Positions 12,717 to 23,900 of a stretch of 46,484 nucleotides of DNA are shown piece by piece. The stretch is from Priapulus caudatus (Eukaryota; Priapulida; Priapulimorpha; Priapulimorphida; Priapulidae). Where the stretch lies: the NCBI RefSeq assembly GCF_000485595.1, contig NW_014577305.1, forward strand, positions 225,671-272,154, given 5' to 3'. Within the stretch, counting starts at the first letter, position 1. Every line of letters starts with the position of its first letter. A model generated the notes under the pieces. That model did no database searches, had not been told where the DNA came from, and worked only from the letters and a program-made list of their open reading frames with translations. Position numbers and translations under genes: made by a program.

Positions 12717-13337
12717 TAGCTCTAGTACTATAGCCCACGTACATTGACTGCCGCAGGGCTATAGCACATTGTCAGCTGGAAATAGCATCAACACCGGTTC
12801 CTAAAGTTCCCACGAAAAATCGCTTTACAAAACGCAAAATGAGCGGGCTTTTTAACACTTATCTATCTACGTGGACATCTCACCTATCTTTTTGAACACT
12901 TTACACAACTTTACACCATGTATTTATCCTTTTATTCCACAAAGTAAGCACTACTGACAATTCATTTTCAAACGATATGGTGTGCGCACGCGTGACGTCA
13001 CCGGATATGTACGCAAAACACATGGCAGCTATGGGGCATGTATATACAATACCGGTGACGTCACGCGTGCGCACGCCATATCGTTTGAAAATGAATTGTC
13101 AGTAGTGCTTACTTTGTGGAATAAAAGGATAAATACATGGTGTAGTTGTGTAAAGTGTTCAAAAAGATAGGTGAGATGTCCACGTAGATAGATAAGTGTT
13201 AAAAAACCCGATCATTGTGCGTTTTGTAAAGCGATTTTTCGTGGGAACTTTGGGAACCGGTGTTGATGCTATTTCCAGCTGACAATGTGCTATAGCCCTG
13301 CGGCAGTCAATGTACGCCGGATATAGTACTAGAGCTA
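12717..13337. mobile_element. Foldback element with about 290-bp inverted arms, 9-bp TSD, paired CRE motifs
   Basis: Arms of about 290 bp (about 12717-13004 and 13052-13337), close to perfect inverted copies, separated by a loop of about 47 bp. The termini read TAGCTCTAGTACTAT and its complement. An exact 9-bp direct repeat CATGCTTTC flanks it (12708-12716 and 13338-13346), indicating transposition with a 9-bp duplication, as in Mutator-like elements. Each arm has a TGACGTCA palindrome next to the loop. No transposase frame was seen, so it is non-autonomous. Confidence 0.85.
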
Positions 13338-14329
13338 CATGCTTTCATGATGACAAAGCGAACAAGGGAAATTGCAGAGCTTTGTAGTATAAATTCTCAC
13401 TGGACTTTAGCTCCAAGAAACGGTATTGCTAGGGTTAGAATACCGTTTCAAACCTTGGCTGCAGCTAAACACGTAGTTGCCTTATTTGCCAAGTATCGCC
13501 AAAGAACACTACACATGTGATATACCAAATGAATCAGTATACGTCCAACTTCTTGTAACCATCAGTGCGCTACGATGCGCTGGGTACTTACGGGGTTACA
13601 GCGACTTTTTGAGACGAATGCAACAAAATTTATTAATTTGCCGCCATGTTTGCTATCATTCCGACTGTGACTAAAATCCGTAATGGATCGAACAAAAGAA
13701 ATTAAACGATCTGCGGTCCTCATGTAAACCACCCCTACATCCGAGAACATGTCATCTAAGGTTTTTACAAATGGCCCAGACATTTGTGAACATCGTTTCA
13801 CTTGCTTTGGTGTGTAATTGCCGTGAGAGCCATCGTGCAGCTATTGTACTATTTCTGTAGTATTTTCTAGCGAGACTTTTCCGTTTCGGGTTTTCCGTGC
13901 CTCGCTAAACATGGCGGGTAAAGCTGATTGAAAAGTTGATATGCTGTGAGAATTAGCAGATTATACCGTGAATTAAGAGATACATTCTAGTTTAGAAGCA
14001 GGACAACTGTGAGTTAACGTTCATATTTCAAACAAGGCAAGTCAAAGGTGGTAATAGAATAGTTTTATTTGAGATATACAGAGTTATTCATCTAGATATG
14101 AAGAGGTAATAGGTTTTTTATATAGAAATATAGACAATCTGTCGCACAGCCTGGTCGGGCTAACTGGACTTGTGTTATTTAACGTTATATCCTTATACTT
14201 GTCGGTGTCCCATACACCGGAGATTATTAGTAGATTATTTTATTAATATTACTTATTACTATTAGGGGCAAGGCAGTGCATCTCAGCCATCTGCACCCAC
14301 TTAACCAACTGTAGTTCTGCCAGTAACAG

Positions 14330-14469
14330 CACAGGCACTTGAAGCGTTATATTTAACTATATATTTAACGGCTATAGCTATATTGGCGGTAGCTATATAT
14401 TTAACTGTCGCCGTGCACAGCACACGACCCCTGCGTATATATTTTATTGAAATGCTTCAAGTGCCTGTG
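14330..14469. mobile_element. Short inverted-repeat element with ACAGGCACTTG ends
   Basis: The ends ACAGGCACTTGAAGC and GCTTCAAGTGCCTGT are inverted copies about 140 bp apart. The same end sequence bounds the larger element at 32691-34000, so this looks like a deletion derivative of that family. No clear target duplication was found. Confidence 0.55.
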
Positions 14470-15091
14470 GCTGTGAGTAACACTAAGTAACAGTACTCAG
14501 TAAGACCCTACGTCAGTAGTGCATAGTACTAGTAGTAGTACTAGTAGTTATAGCCCAAGCAATCCACACCAGGTCGACATCTCGCACCCTGAATTACCTG
14601 CCCTCCGCAACACTGCAACTTCTGAATAGAAATAGGTATAGGCCTACTGCAGTGTAGCAGAAAAGAGTAAGAAGACTAATGCCAGTGGCAGTGTGTAGCA
14701 AGCAGTGTACTGTGTAGGCCTACATTACATTAGCGATCCTGAACTTATCTAAGCCGTCTACTCGTACTCCACTACTTTCCTAGTCACTAGTGCACTTCTC
14801 TGTCTAGTTTTCTATCCTTAATTCCACATGGACTTATGTCATTTACGTGCGACTAGTTCACTATTGGTACCTTCAATATGTTGAAATTTGCCAGAGAAAA
14901 GGATGAAAAGAAGCACCAATAAATCCTCATAGCATTTCCTTCCATTTCTACACAAAAACGTATACAGGCTATGTGGATTTCGCGCTATCTCACGAGACGC
15001 ACCCCCCTCCAGCCCTCCATGACCGATGATAAATTAGACTGGTTCTCTTTCTCGTCAATATTTAGTGTATTGTTTAGTTAAAGTGACAGGG

Positions 15092-15290
15092 TGGTTATCT
15101 AACAAACATCAGAACAGGCAGTGTTCGTGGGATGTAGCGCGCATGGCGTAAAATGTTGTTGTGTATCTTCAAGCTAAAGTAGGCGTCAATCTAATTATTA
15201 ATAGCTTCAAGTAAAAAGGTAAAGTAGAGACGGAAGAGACAGTGCGTGTGAAATATCAGTCTCCGATCGCTAATAGTTTGTTGGTACGGT
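15092..15290 (+). repeat. 199-bp direct repeat, copy 1
   Basis: Nearly identical, with about one mismatch, to 16225-16423 and in the same orientation. The pair flanks the retrotransposon pieces and the N gap, so it may be a real segmental duplication or an assembly artefact of the gap. Confidence 0.85.
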
Positions 15291-15375
15291 GCATGACTGC
15301 GAGTGGGTCCTCGAAAAACTGAGCTCGAAAACAGGCCCGTTGACAACGGCGTTGTAACTTGTTTACATGATGTGA

Positions 15376-15463
15376 CAATTCAATTTTTTTTTTTTTTTCA
15401 AATCATTTATTTTGCTCATCAGCAATTTACATATACATTCAATCAATCAAGTTGTAAATAATA
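15376..15463 (-). mobile_element. Non-LTR retrotransposon 3' end, minus-strand copy cut by the gap
   Basis: Read on the minus strand, this segment matches the 3' end of the plus-strand copy at about 16050-16140 and ends in a T-rich (A-rich on its own strand) tail. It runs into the N gap at 15464. Two copies therefore lie head to head around the gap. Confidence 0.65.
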
Positions 15464-15473
15464 NNNNNNNNNN
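15464..15473. other. Assembly gap (10 N)
   Basis: A run of ten N bases, probably a placeholder of unknown true length. It sits between opposed copies of a retrotransposon 3' end, a structure that commonly breaks assemblies. Confidence 0.99.
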
Positions 15474-16150
15474 AGCCAGTCAACTCAATATTATAGAGGC
15501 GTGCATATATGGAATGATGCTACCGCGCGACAAATTAAAGAAAATTCATTTTTCAACATTCTAAATTAGAATAGCTAAAAAATTGCTTCTCTAAAATATC
15601 AGAACGGTGGTGATCGCAGCAGGTAACTCAATTGCTGACATGTATACTATCGTAATCCCATACCCATAAATAGAGATTTCGATTTACACGGTCAACGAAT
15701 GCTTAAATCAAATCTATACTCGCAATATCAAGCCGTGTACGAGAATATACAGACTAATTTTGCCATTTGTCGTATCACTGATTTGTCATTATCTATTGGC
15801 ATTGTATTTTGATTTTGTATTGTATCTCCGTGTATTCTTGTATTTAGTGTATTATTGTACTTTGTATTGTAAATGGTATTGTATTATTACACTCACTGCT
15901 ATTGTTATTTCGAATTAATTCGAAATCTTTACTGTAGAACGTTATACATGTAATGCAGCTAGGCTATCAGTCTTTATACATATTTTTGCTAGTTTTAGGG
16001 GAGTGGCAGTCTCAGAGAATGAATCTCTCGAGACTATTCACGCACTCCCGGCTGCTCTCGAATTATTATTTCTACAACTTGATTGATTGAATGTATAAAT
16101 GTAAATTGCTGATGAACAGGCCAAATAAAATAATTCTTAAAAAAACAAAA
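15474..16150 (+). mobile_element. Non-LTR retrotransposon remnant: reverse transcriptase C terminus and 3' UTR
   Basis: An open frame of 31 codons runs from the gap to TAG at 15567 and contains YRGVHIWNDATARQIKE. This fits the RYxGxxxWNxLP-like segment at the C-terminal end of many LINE (CR1/jockey-type) reverse transcriptase proteins. About 570 bases of AT-rich 3' UTR follow, ending in AATAAAATAA and an A-rich tail. The 5' part is missing, either truncated or lost in the gap. Confidence 0.6.
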
Positions 16151-16224
16151 AACAAGTTGAACTTGTCACATCAATGGTCTTTGGAAGCTGAGCGAGTATA
16201 GTATTCATACACTGCAGTTTTCTA

Positions 16225-16423
16225 TGGTTATCTAACAAACATCAGAACAGGCAGTGTTCGTGGGATGTAGCGCGCATGGCGTAAAATGTTGTTGTGTATC
16301 TTCAAGCTAAAGTAGGCGTCAATCTAATTATTAATAGCTTCAAGTAAAAAGGTAAAGTAGAGACGGAAGAGACAGTGCGTGTGAAATATCAGTCTCCGAT
16401 CGCTAATAGTTTGTTGCTACGGT
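16225..16423 (+). repeat. 199-bp direct repeat, copy 2
   Basis: Partner of 15092-15290, same orientation and near identical. It lies just after the tail of the non-LTR remnant. Confidence 0.85.
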
Positions 16424-16567
16424 AACCACTACACTGACAGTGAGTCATTGTGTCACTGTTAGTGAATAGTGTGTCACTCAGCGTGAGAATTTGTTAATTC
16501 TGTAAGCGCTGTTATTTCTCATGGCGGTGGCTATCTAATAAGCTCAAAATCCCTATTTATCTACTAT

Positions 16568-16685
16568 CTGGCTATCCCTACTCACTAGTAGTAGTAGTAG
16601 TAGTAGTACTAGTACTTAGTACTACTACTAGTACTAGTACTACTACTAGTACTAGTACTACTACTAGTACTACTACTACTAGTAC
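16568..16685. repeat. ACT/AGT trinucleotide array, left of the foldback
   Basis: Irregular (AGT)n and (ACT)n units with repeated palindromic ACTAGT. A matching array lies on the other side of the foldback (17356-17535). Confidence 0.85.
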
Positions 16686-17358
16686 TAGACCAATAAATTG
16701 TGCCCTAAAAAAGTTTATATTCTAATGTTATTTTAGGGCCCAATACCCTTCCATAGACAAAACCTGTGAATTCTGTCGTGCAAAATGCACGACAACCTTT
16801 TCACTATTTACAGCTGTGTTCCATAGAAAATCAAAGAAATACCTAAAGCCGTCGCTTTATTAACATCTTACCTACATTACAATACACTTGTCATGCAGTA
16901 TTCTCCTCTTTAATCACGTTTATTTTATTAAAACATCACGACATAAAAATCACGCAAACTTAGCTACACACAAAACTGCCAATCTTGCATTTGAATTTTG
17001 AACCGCACCGGACAGCGTCACAGCGATGATTTCATTGGCCGGTGAGAAATGTCGTTGTGCGGTTCAATGCAAGATTGGCAGTTTTGTGTGTAGCGAAGTT
17101 TGCATGATTTTTATGTCGTGATGTTTTAATAAAATAAACGTGATTAAAGAGGAGAATACTGCATGACAAGTGTTTTGTAATGTAGGTAAGATGTTAATAA
17201 AGCGACGGCTTTAGGTATTTCTTTGATTTTCTATGTAACACGGCCGTAAATAGGGAAAAGGTTGTCGTGCATTTTGCACGACAGAATTCACAGGTTTTGT
17301 CTATGGAAGGGTATTGGGCCCTAAAATAACATCAGAATATAAACAATTTATTGGTCTA
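16686..17358. mobile_element. Foldback element with about 310-bp inverted arms
   Basis: Left arm about 16686-17008 and right arm about 17057-17358 are inverted copies with few differences, around a loop of about 48 bp. The termini read TAGACCAATAAATTG and its complement. Both ends merge into ACT/AGT trinucleotide arrays, so the target duplication cannot be read. No coding frame was seen. Confidence 0.8.
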
Positions 17359-17535
17359 TACTACTACTAGTACTACTAGTACTACTGCTACTAGTACTAG
17401 TAGTAAGTAGTACTAGTAGTAGTACTACTACTAGTACTAGTAGTAAGTAGTACTACTAGTACTACTGCTACTAGTACTAGTAGTAAGTAGTACTAGTAGT
17501 AGTACTACTACTAGTACTAGTAGTACCGGTACAGT
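17359..17535. repeat. ACT/AGT trinucleotide array, right of the foldback
   Basis: Same palindromic trinucleotide composition as the array on the left of the foldback, with a higher-order unit of about 75 bases repeated within it. Confidence 0.85.
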
Positions 17536-17806
17536 ACTACTGCTGCCAGGGTCTATGTCTCCCTGGGTACTGCCGGACCAGGGTTAGAGCTTTAAAAAAA
17601 ACACTCGCCAAACTGGGCGAGTGAGTCAATAAGTTATCTCGCCCGAATAGAATCGATCTGTACTCGCCCAAATTTTAAAATAAAAAATTATTGTCAAACA
17701 ATAGTGGAAAAACACAAAAAACACCATTGATTTAAACTACACATTTAATTCATTGATCACATTATAAGTAGGGTACCTCGGTACCCGTCACAACAAAGTT
17801 ACAAAT

Positions 17807-18202
17807 TTACAAAAATACAAAAGGGCCAATCGAGAGGCCCTTTTTTTCATCCAAGTCGCACAACCACTGAAAGTCCCTAAATGGTCTCCCGTTCTTGGCC
17901 AATGCATGGGCATTCCTGAACAAAATTTTGAGCTCAGAATGCTGCGTGTGAAGAAGATCGACCGCGACATTAGCAGGGGCTTTTTCCAGATTCTGTACAG
18001 CCTTTACAGGATCAGAAGCACATGCGTGTGCCTCAGACAGCTCATGGTATAGGCTATAGGATATTGATTCTCGCTTATAATTGTTACAGCCGTCAATAAA
18101 GGTGCTGCTTCGCTTAATCAGTCCTCGACTTTTTAGGGTGCCGATGTGCTCCACACACCAAGCACACTTCATCCCCTCTGTTGTGTTTTGTTCCTCGTAC
18201 AC
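17807..18202 (-). pseudogene. hAT/ZNF862-like transposase fragment (TTF-type zinc finger region)
   Basis: A 131-residue open frame. It has a CAWC pair near residue 15, then FIDGCNNYKRESISYSLYHE and a His-rich continuation (ELSEAHACAS), as in TTF-type fingers of hAT-derived proteins. A later segment, AHALAKNGRPFRDFQWLCDL, fits the helix that follows the finger in ZNF862-like proteins (pattern A-x3-AKxxxPFxDF). It ends shortly after that, with no RNase-H-like catalytic core, so it is a truncated remnant. Confidence 0.6.
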
Positions 18203-18240
18203 TGTCCACAGAAGGCTGTGAGTTCAAACCCCGGCCGGGG

Positions 18241-18548
18241 CAGTGAATTTTCTCAAGGTGTAAAAACCTGGCTCTCAACATTGGAGACTGTGAATCTCCC
18301 GTGGCTCGGATGACCACGTAAAATGGCGGTCCCGTCTCCAGTAATACTAAGGCCAATGGGGATGTAAAAGAACCACTGAGGGCGCAAAAAAACTCTGGCT
18401 GTGAGCCTGTGACCACCCTCAGTGCCTTTCGGCTAAAAGGCTAAACTACCTGGCTTTACCCAAGCTAGGTCACACCCCATGGCTAGCTATAGCCCATTGC
18501 CTCGATGCCAAATTTGGATACTGCAACGTACTACAACAGAAACAGAAA
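18241..18548 (+). mobile_element. SINE-like repeat, copy A
   Basis: About 305 bases, roughly 95 % identical to 33293-33597 in the same orientation, ending in a CAGAAACAGAAA tail. Just upstream, GTGAGTTCAAACCCC (18219-18233) resembles a tRNA-type Pol III B box, suggesting a tRNA-derived SINE whose head lies before the shared part. No clear A box was found. Confidence 0.55.
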
Positions 18549-18849
18549 CCACGGTCTCCCAACTGTCCATTTTTCATGTAAACTACTAATGACATCTACC
18601 ACGGCATGTACACAATGGATGTGGCGTGATAACATCGCTAGAACTGTTTTTCACCAATCCAATGTTTGGATAAAAAAATGTAAGGATCCATTATTTGATT
18701 AAAGCTTTAGGCAATTATTTTTACTCGCCAACACGGGCGAGTCAGTTTTAGCTTTGACTCGCCCGATATTATTTTCACTGGTATGTACCGGCAGTACCCA
18801 GGGAGACATAGACCCTATCAGCACTACTACTAGGCCTACTAGTTCAGTA

Positions 18850-19150
18850 ACATGCTTCTAAACAGAGGAATTGCTCCGACCTGTGATTGGAGGATAAAAA
18901 TAGATCCCACCCACTAATTAATTAGGCTAATCGCGCTTCAATAGACCCAAAATTCACAGAGATTAAGGCTAAGACATGTGTCTATAACAGCTAGAATTTA
19001 TAGAAATGTAACTCAAATCGTTCGCTCGATATGATAGTTAGTACACGTTCCTACCGGTCATAGCATAATAGCGTATGCGGCGGGAGTGGGCGGGGTCTAT
19101 TTTTATCCTCCAATCACAGGTCGGAGCAATTCCTCTGTTTAGACGCATGT
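18850..19150. mobile_element. hAT-like MITE with 8-bp TSD
   Basis: Termini ACATGCTTCTAAACAGAGG and ACATGCGTCTAAACAGAGG are inverted copies, and the inverted repeat continues for about 60 bp. An exact 8-bp direct repeat GTTCAGTA flanks it (18842-18849 and 19151-19158), the duplication length of hAT elements. Non-coding, 301 bp. It lies about 340 bases before the NELFCD start codon and may overlap the promoter region. Confidence 0.85.
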
Positions 19151-19486
19151 GTTCAGTATGACAGTAGCTGCTCGACTTCAACTTGTAAGTTGTAACTCAC
19201 TAACTGTAAGTTGTATGACTATGACTGAGATAATCTCAGGTTGTTCACAGTTCAGATTCTGCTAAGCAAAGGTTACTGCGAGTGTGATCTACAATACTGA
19301 CACTGTGGCTGTAGGTCGTATATATGAATTATATCATGGCGTAGTGAACCTGCAAGTGAGAGAGTTATGTTTCCGATATGATCCGATATCCTATTCAGAT
19401 GATCTTTGCTGTCACTTTTGCAGAAGATGTTCAGGAGTTGTTTGTGCCTAAATAACGTTGCAATATGTGTTGCAGAGTAAATTGTG

Positions 19487-19576
19487 ATGGATTATGATGA
19501 TGATGAGGAAGCACCCAGCTATTGGGAACAGGATGATGCCGATGATGCAGAAGCAACGTTGCCTGAACCAGAGGAG
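19487..19576 (+). other. NELFCD: NELFCD first coding exon and start codon
   Basis: ATG at 19487-19489 with G at +4. An in-frame stop nine bases upstream (TAA at 19478) shows that coding cannot extend further 5'. An acceptor-like TTGCAG ending at 19475 suggests an intron in the 5' UTR, so the promoter may lie further upstream. The exon encodes 30 mostly acidic residues. Confidence 0.85.
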
Positions 19577-20812
19577 GTAGGTAATCATTAAACGTAATGG
19601 TGGTGTGACCTCGATTGCCACACTCAACAGGTTTGGACTTTTTATCCTACACCTTCACCACTTCAGTTTTAAAGATTATCGCTAGGGTTAGGGTGAGGGT
19701 TAAGGTTAGGGTTAGGGGTTAGGGTTAGGGTTTGATCGGCAATTTTTACGAAGTATTTTGAGTGGTGGTCCCTAGCGGTAATTTTTGAAACTAAAGTGGT
19801 GAAGGTGTAGGATAAAAAGTCCTTACCCACTCAACAACACCTGCATGGGTACATAAACCCTTGAGCCGTCTGTATATAAGTTCGAACATTCAGAGCATGC
19901 TCTTTTCCAGCAGGCATACTTATTTGGCTTATTCCTCGTCGTTCGATAAACGACCAAGAACCCCATTAACTAGCAAGTGGCAAAGAATTCTAGGCTGTAT
20001 TTCTCAATGGCACTGGCGACACTTTACCACTAATATGAAAATTCCTGACAGGGGTAGAAATTAACTTTTGAACACGGGAGTCCAACGGACTCTCTACCCT
20101 CAAAAAGAGGTAGTCTGCAGCAAAATGACGGAGTCCGCAGTCTGAAGTTCAAAATTAAAGATATTAACAATAACGTATGTGCTTATTTTGAAGATTCATG
20201 CGGTGGCATGTCTGCCCAATTGCCTTTGGACAGCTGAAAAAATACGGTACTTCGGCGAGGCCGTGCTCTGTTCAGAACAAACTAGTTATAGTAAGGCAGA
20301 ATTTTCAGGGAGTCACACTGACTCCTGCGTATGTCAAATCAGGGAGTCCGATAGTAAATCAGGGAGTATTTGACTCCGGACTCGCATTAATTTCACACCC
20401 TGCCTGATTTAGGTGTCTTACCTATGGGCATATGGTTGTAGTATTAGAGATGGCATGTCTTAGATTGTTCCACACAAAATATTATTATATGCATGTGTTC
20501 TATGAATATTTTTGTTATACATATAGCATACTTGATAACTATATCGACACTCTAAATTCACTTTTCTTTGCAGTCACCTGTTGAGTCGGACCACGAACCG
20601 GAAGAGGTTGATAATCAGTCTATTCAGGCAGAATGTTTGGAATTGTTTGGAAGCAAAGATTTTATCATGGAACCGGGTATATCACCATTTTTACAAAGGT
20701 ACAAACACACACAACACATATCAGCACTGATCATCACCCATCATACAGACACGTGCGCACAGGCACGCACTCTCTCTTTCTCTCTCGCTATCTCTCTCTC
20801 TCTTTCTCTCTC

Positions 20813-20860
<48 letters not shown>

Positions 20861-20941
20861 GCACGCACGCACGCACTCTCTCTATCTCTTGCACACACAG
20901 ACACGCACACATGCACGTACGCATGCACGTACGCATGCACG

Positions 20942-20998
<57 letters not shown>

Positions 20999-23900
20999 AT
21001 GTGGACAAATGGATGGATGATCACACATACACCATTTTGTATCATCAAACTCGTCATTATTGGTATCAATGTCGTCGTCATCGATAAATGTTCATAACAA
21101 TCTATCATAAAGCCTAAAAAAATACGTTTGTTTTCGCTAACCAGACTGAGTCCATTTTAAACCGCCGAATCGAAACATTTTATTGTAATCGGCTGCAAAA
21201 AAAAAAATTTTAATTAAAAAAATCCCAGCGTGATATCGATCGGTGAATTCATTGATTTGACTTTGAAGTCATTATATGGGCTGTTATAAGTATGAAACAA
21301 GTATTTGTATACAAGTATAAGTTAGAATACCAAAAAAAAAAGATAAAAAAACAGTTTTGCTTGCCTACCGTGTCCAATTTTTTTCAGCTTGTTAGCGGAA
21401 ACAAACATCTTTTATTTTTTTGCCTAATCAGTTTTGGGTCTAGTTAACAATTTACTGCTTAGTGTTATGTAAGCATGCACTGTGTGCGCATTTTGCCATT
21501 ATTACACACCTTGCCATAAATACACATTCTGTACATATTCATGAGCGTCACTGATTTATATTTTGATGGACTATAAAATCATATAGCACAGAGACACAGA
21601 TTTACCAAAAGCGATATTCTGATCCCGTGATGAGAAGTATTTATACTGAAAGTAATTCCCTGCTTAGTTTGTAACATTTTTCATGTGATTGAAAAAAAAA
21701 TTCAGGTACGTTTACCCTTGCCTCTCTGGAACATGCCTACCAAAAACTATCAGGCTAAGACCTCTATTCTGCTGCTTACCTGTTGGGTTGTCCTGGAGGC
21801 TGGTATGATTTTTTTGTCAAGCAACACGGAGCTTCTGACTGTTGATAGCATTGGTGTGTTGCTGTTGCAGGTACTTTCAGGCTGGAGGCGGGCCAGAGCC
21901 TGTCGTACAACTGCTGTCGGACAACTACAGCGCCATTGCACAGCTTGCAAATTTGTTGGCGGAGTGGCTTATCATGATAGGTACCTTAGCTGTTGCTGTT
22001 CTCTCTTGTTTCAAGTCCAGTCAGGTGCCAGGTCTCTAGATGAAAATAAACGAGCAGTTAAATTCAGTGTGTAGGCAATATAAATGTGTCTGCATTCACT
22101 ACATATACATGCGTTTTATAAAATGAAGACATGTCTAGTTGAGACCACTGACACATACTATTGCACAGGTGTGAATATTTCGGAGGTGCAGAAAATTGTT
22201 GAGGATCACATGAAGAAAATGATCATACGGAACTTTGACCAAAAGAAAGCCGATTCTATTTTCACGGAGGAGGGACAGGTATGTCATTTGTTTCATGACT
22301 GTTCTGACCTACTGTCTACAATTATTTAAACGTTTTTCAGTTGCAAAGGTGAATGTATTTCTAGAGCATACATGATGAGTTTTTTTTTTTATAGACACCA
22401 ACGTGGCTAACTGAAATGATTGAATATCCCGAATGGAGATCTCTGTTCTATCAATTAGCTGAAGTTTACCCTGACTGCCTGATGTTAAACTTCACTGTCA
22501 AGGTAAGATGTGGTATCTATTGTAAAAGTTATTTTATTAAATTAATTTATTTATATGCAAAAGTACCCCATAGCAGAGCATTTTCATTAGTAATGTTACT
22601 TGTTTTGCTTCCTGGTCACTAGTATATTTTATTGCTTCTAAACCCTTGGCCATATTCCAATTCTGTAATCTGTGGTAGCCTAAACCATCGGGTTGATAAC
22701 CATAGGGTTATGGTTAAAGTTAGTAGAAAAGTTAGGTAACCATAGCGCTAACCCACATATGCTAGATCTCTTGGGCCACCATGATAAACTATATCTGCTC
22801 ATATCCTATACAATTCAGTATTAAGTCATGTACCAAATCTGTGTGATGTTGTATACTGACATTTATTAGTGCTTGCCTCGTTTCTTTTACACAGCTGATC
22901 TCAGATGCAGGCTTTCAGGATGAGATCAAGAGTGTATCGACTGTTTGCCAGCAGATTGAAGTCTTTTCTAGAGTGCTGAAGACATCTGTCTGTAGCTTTC
23001 TGGAGAAGGGCGAGGAACACATGAAGGAACATCTCCCAGAGTTCACGGTGTGAATAGAATAAGAGCATAATGCTAAACAGATGTGCGGCTCACGAAAAAC
23101 TCCTAATATAGTTTATATACTAAAGCAAAAATTGTATGTATAGTATTTGCTGCTGAAGGACACAAAAGAAGCGAGTGTTTCTAATCAAAGTGTTGAGGAA
23201 AGTTACAGTTGTAGAACCTTAGCCAACAATGCATTTCCCCAAGTTAAATTGTGTATATATTATAGAACCGTAATTAGTGAATGTACCAGTTGACCATGGA
23301 GTTTAGCAAAATTGTGAGGAGAAAATATCTATGACTCAAATTATTATTTAAATTTTACAATTACATAAAACATGACTAGTATGTTTTACATGCAGTGGTC
23401 AAACCAAGTTTTCCCATCGTAATGCGATCACTTTTCTCTCACAGAACATGGTTTGCCACGGGGAGCATACATACCTTTACACGCAGGCTCTGCTTAGTAT
23501 TCTTGCACAGGAGAGTAAAGGTGGATCTCACTTGAAACGTCTCTGCCAGGAAATCAACAAGTGTGCTACTGAGAAGTATGTAAACAATAACACCGATTAT
23601 AAAATCTTGTCTTTTTCTTTACCTCAGAAGAAGCATTTATGGAGCATGTATTAAGATGACGAAATTATAATTTCGTTCATTCAGCTATAACATATAACTT
23701 TACTATTTCATGCTGTACAATCCGTTGAGAATGTGATAGAGTAAGCAATATGTGTGGTGTTCACTGTGTGACTTGCCTGCAGGGGCCATGACGTTACGCC
23801 GGTCACTCTCGCTCTCAGTGGCTCGGCATCCTATCCTCGGGCATGTGGGGCCCTGTCTGCGATGCTGTCTAAAAATGCTCTCAATCCCGCTGATGTCACA

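Larger units (their letters stand above)
17547..18816 (-). mobile_element. hAT-like DNA transposon remnant with CAGGG ends
   Basis: Terminal inverted repeats of about 30 bp (17547-17576 and 18788-18816) begin CAGGGTCTATGTCTCCC. Just inside each end is a hairpin of ACTCGCC/GGGCGAGT type (about 17603-17625 and 18722-18741). A minus-strand coding remnant (17807-18202) resembles the N-terminal part of hAT/ZNF862-like transposase proteins. A SINE-like copy is inserted at 18241-18548. Similar ends bound 31468-32645. Confidence 0.65.

Noticed and set aside
19683-19732. TTAGGG array as a chromosome end
   Set aside because: Short, imperfect, inside an element with a 9-bp duplication and surrounded by a gene.
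20568-21097. Ser/Leu and Thr/His-rich open frames
   Set aside because: They read through the exon 2 donor of NELFCD into TC and CA microsatellites.
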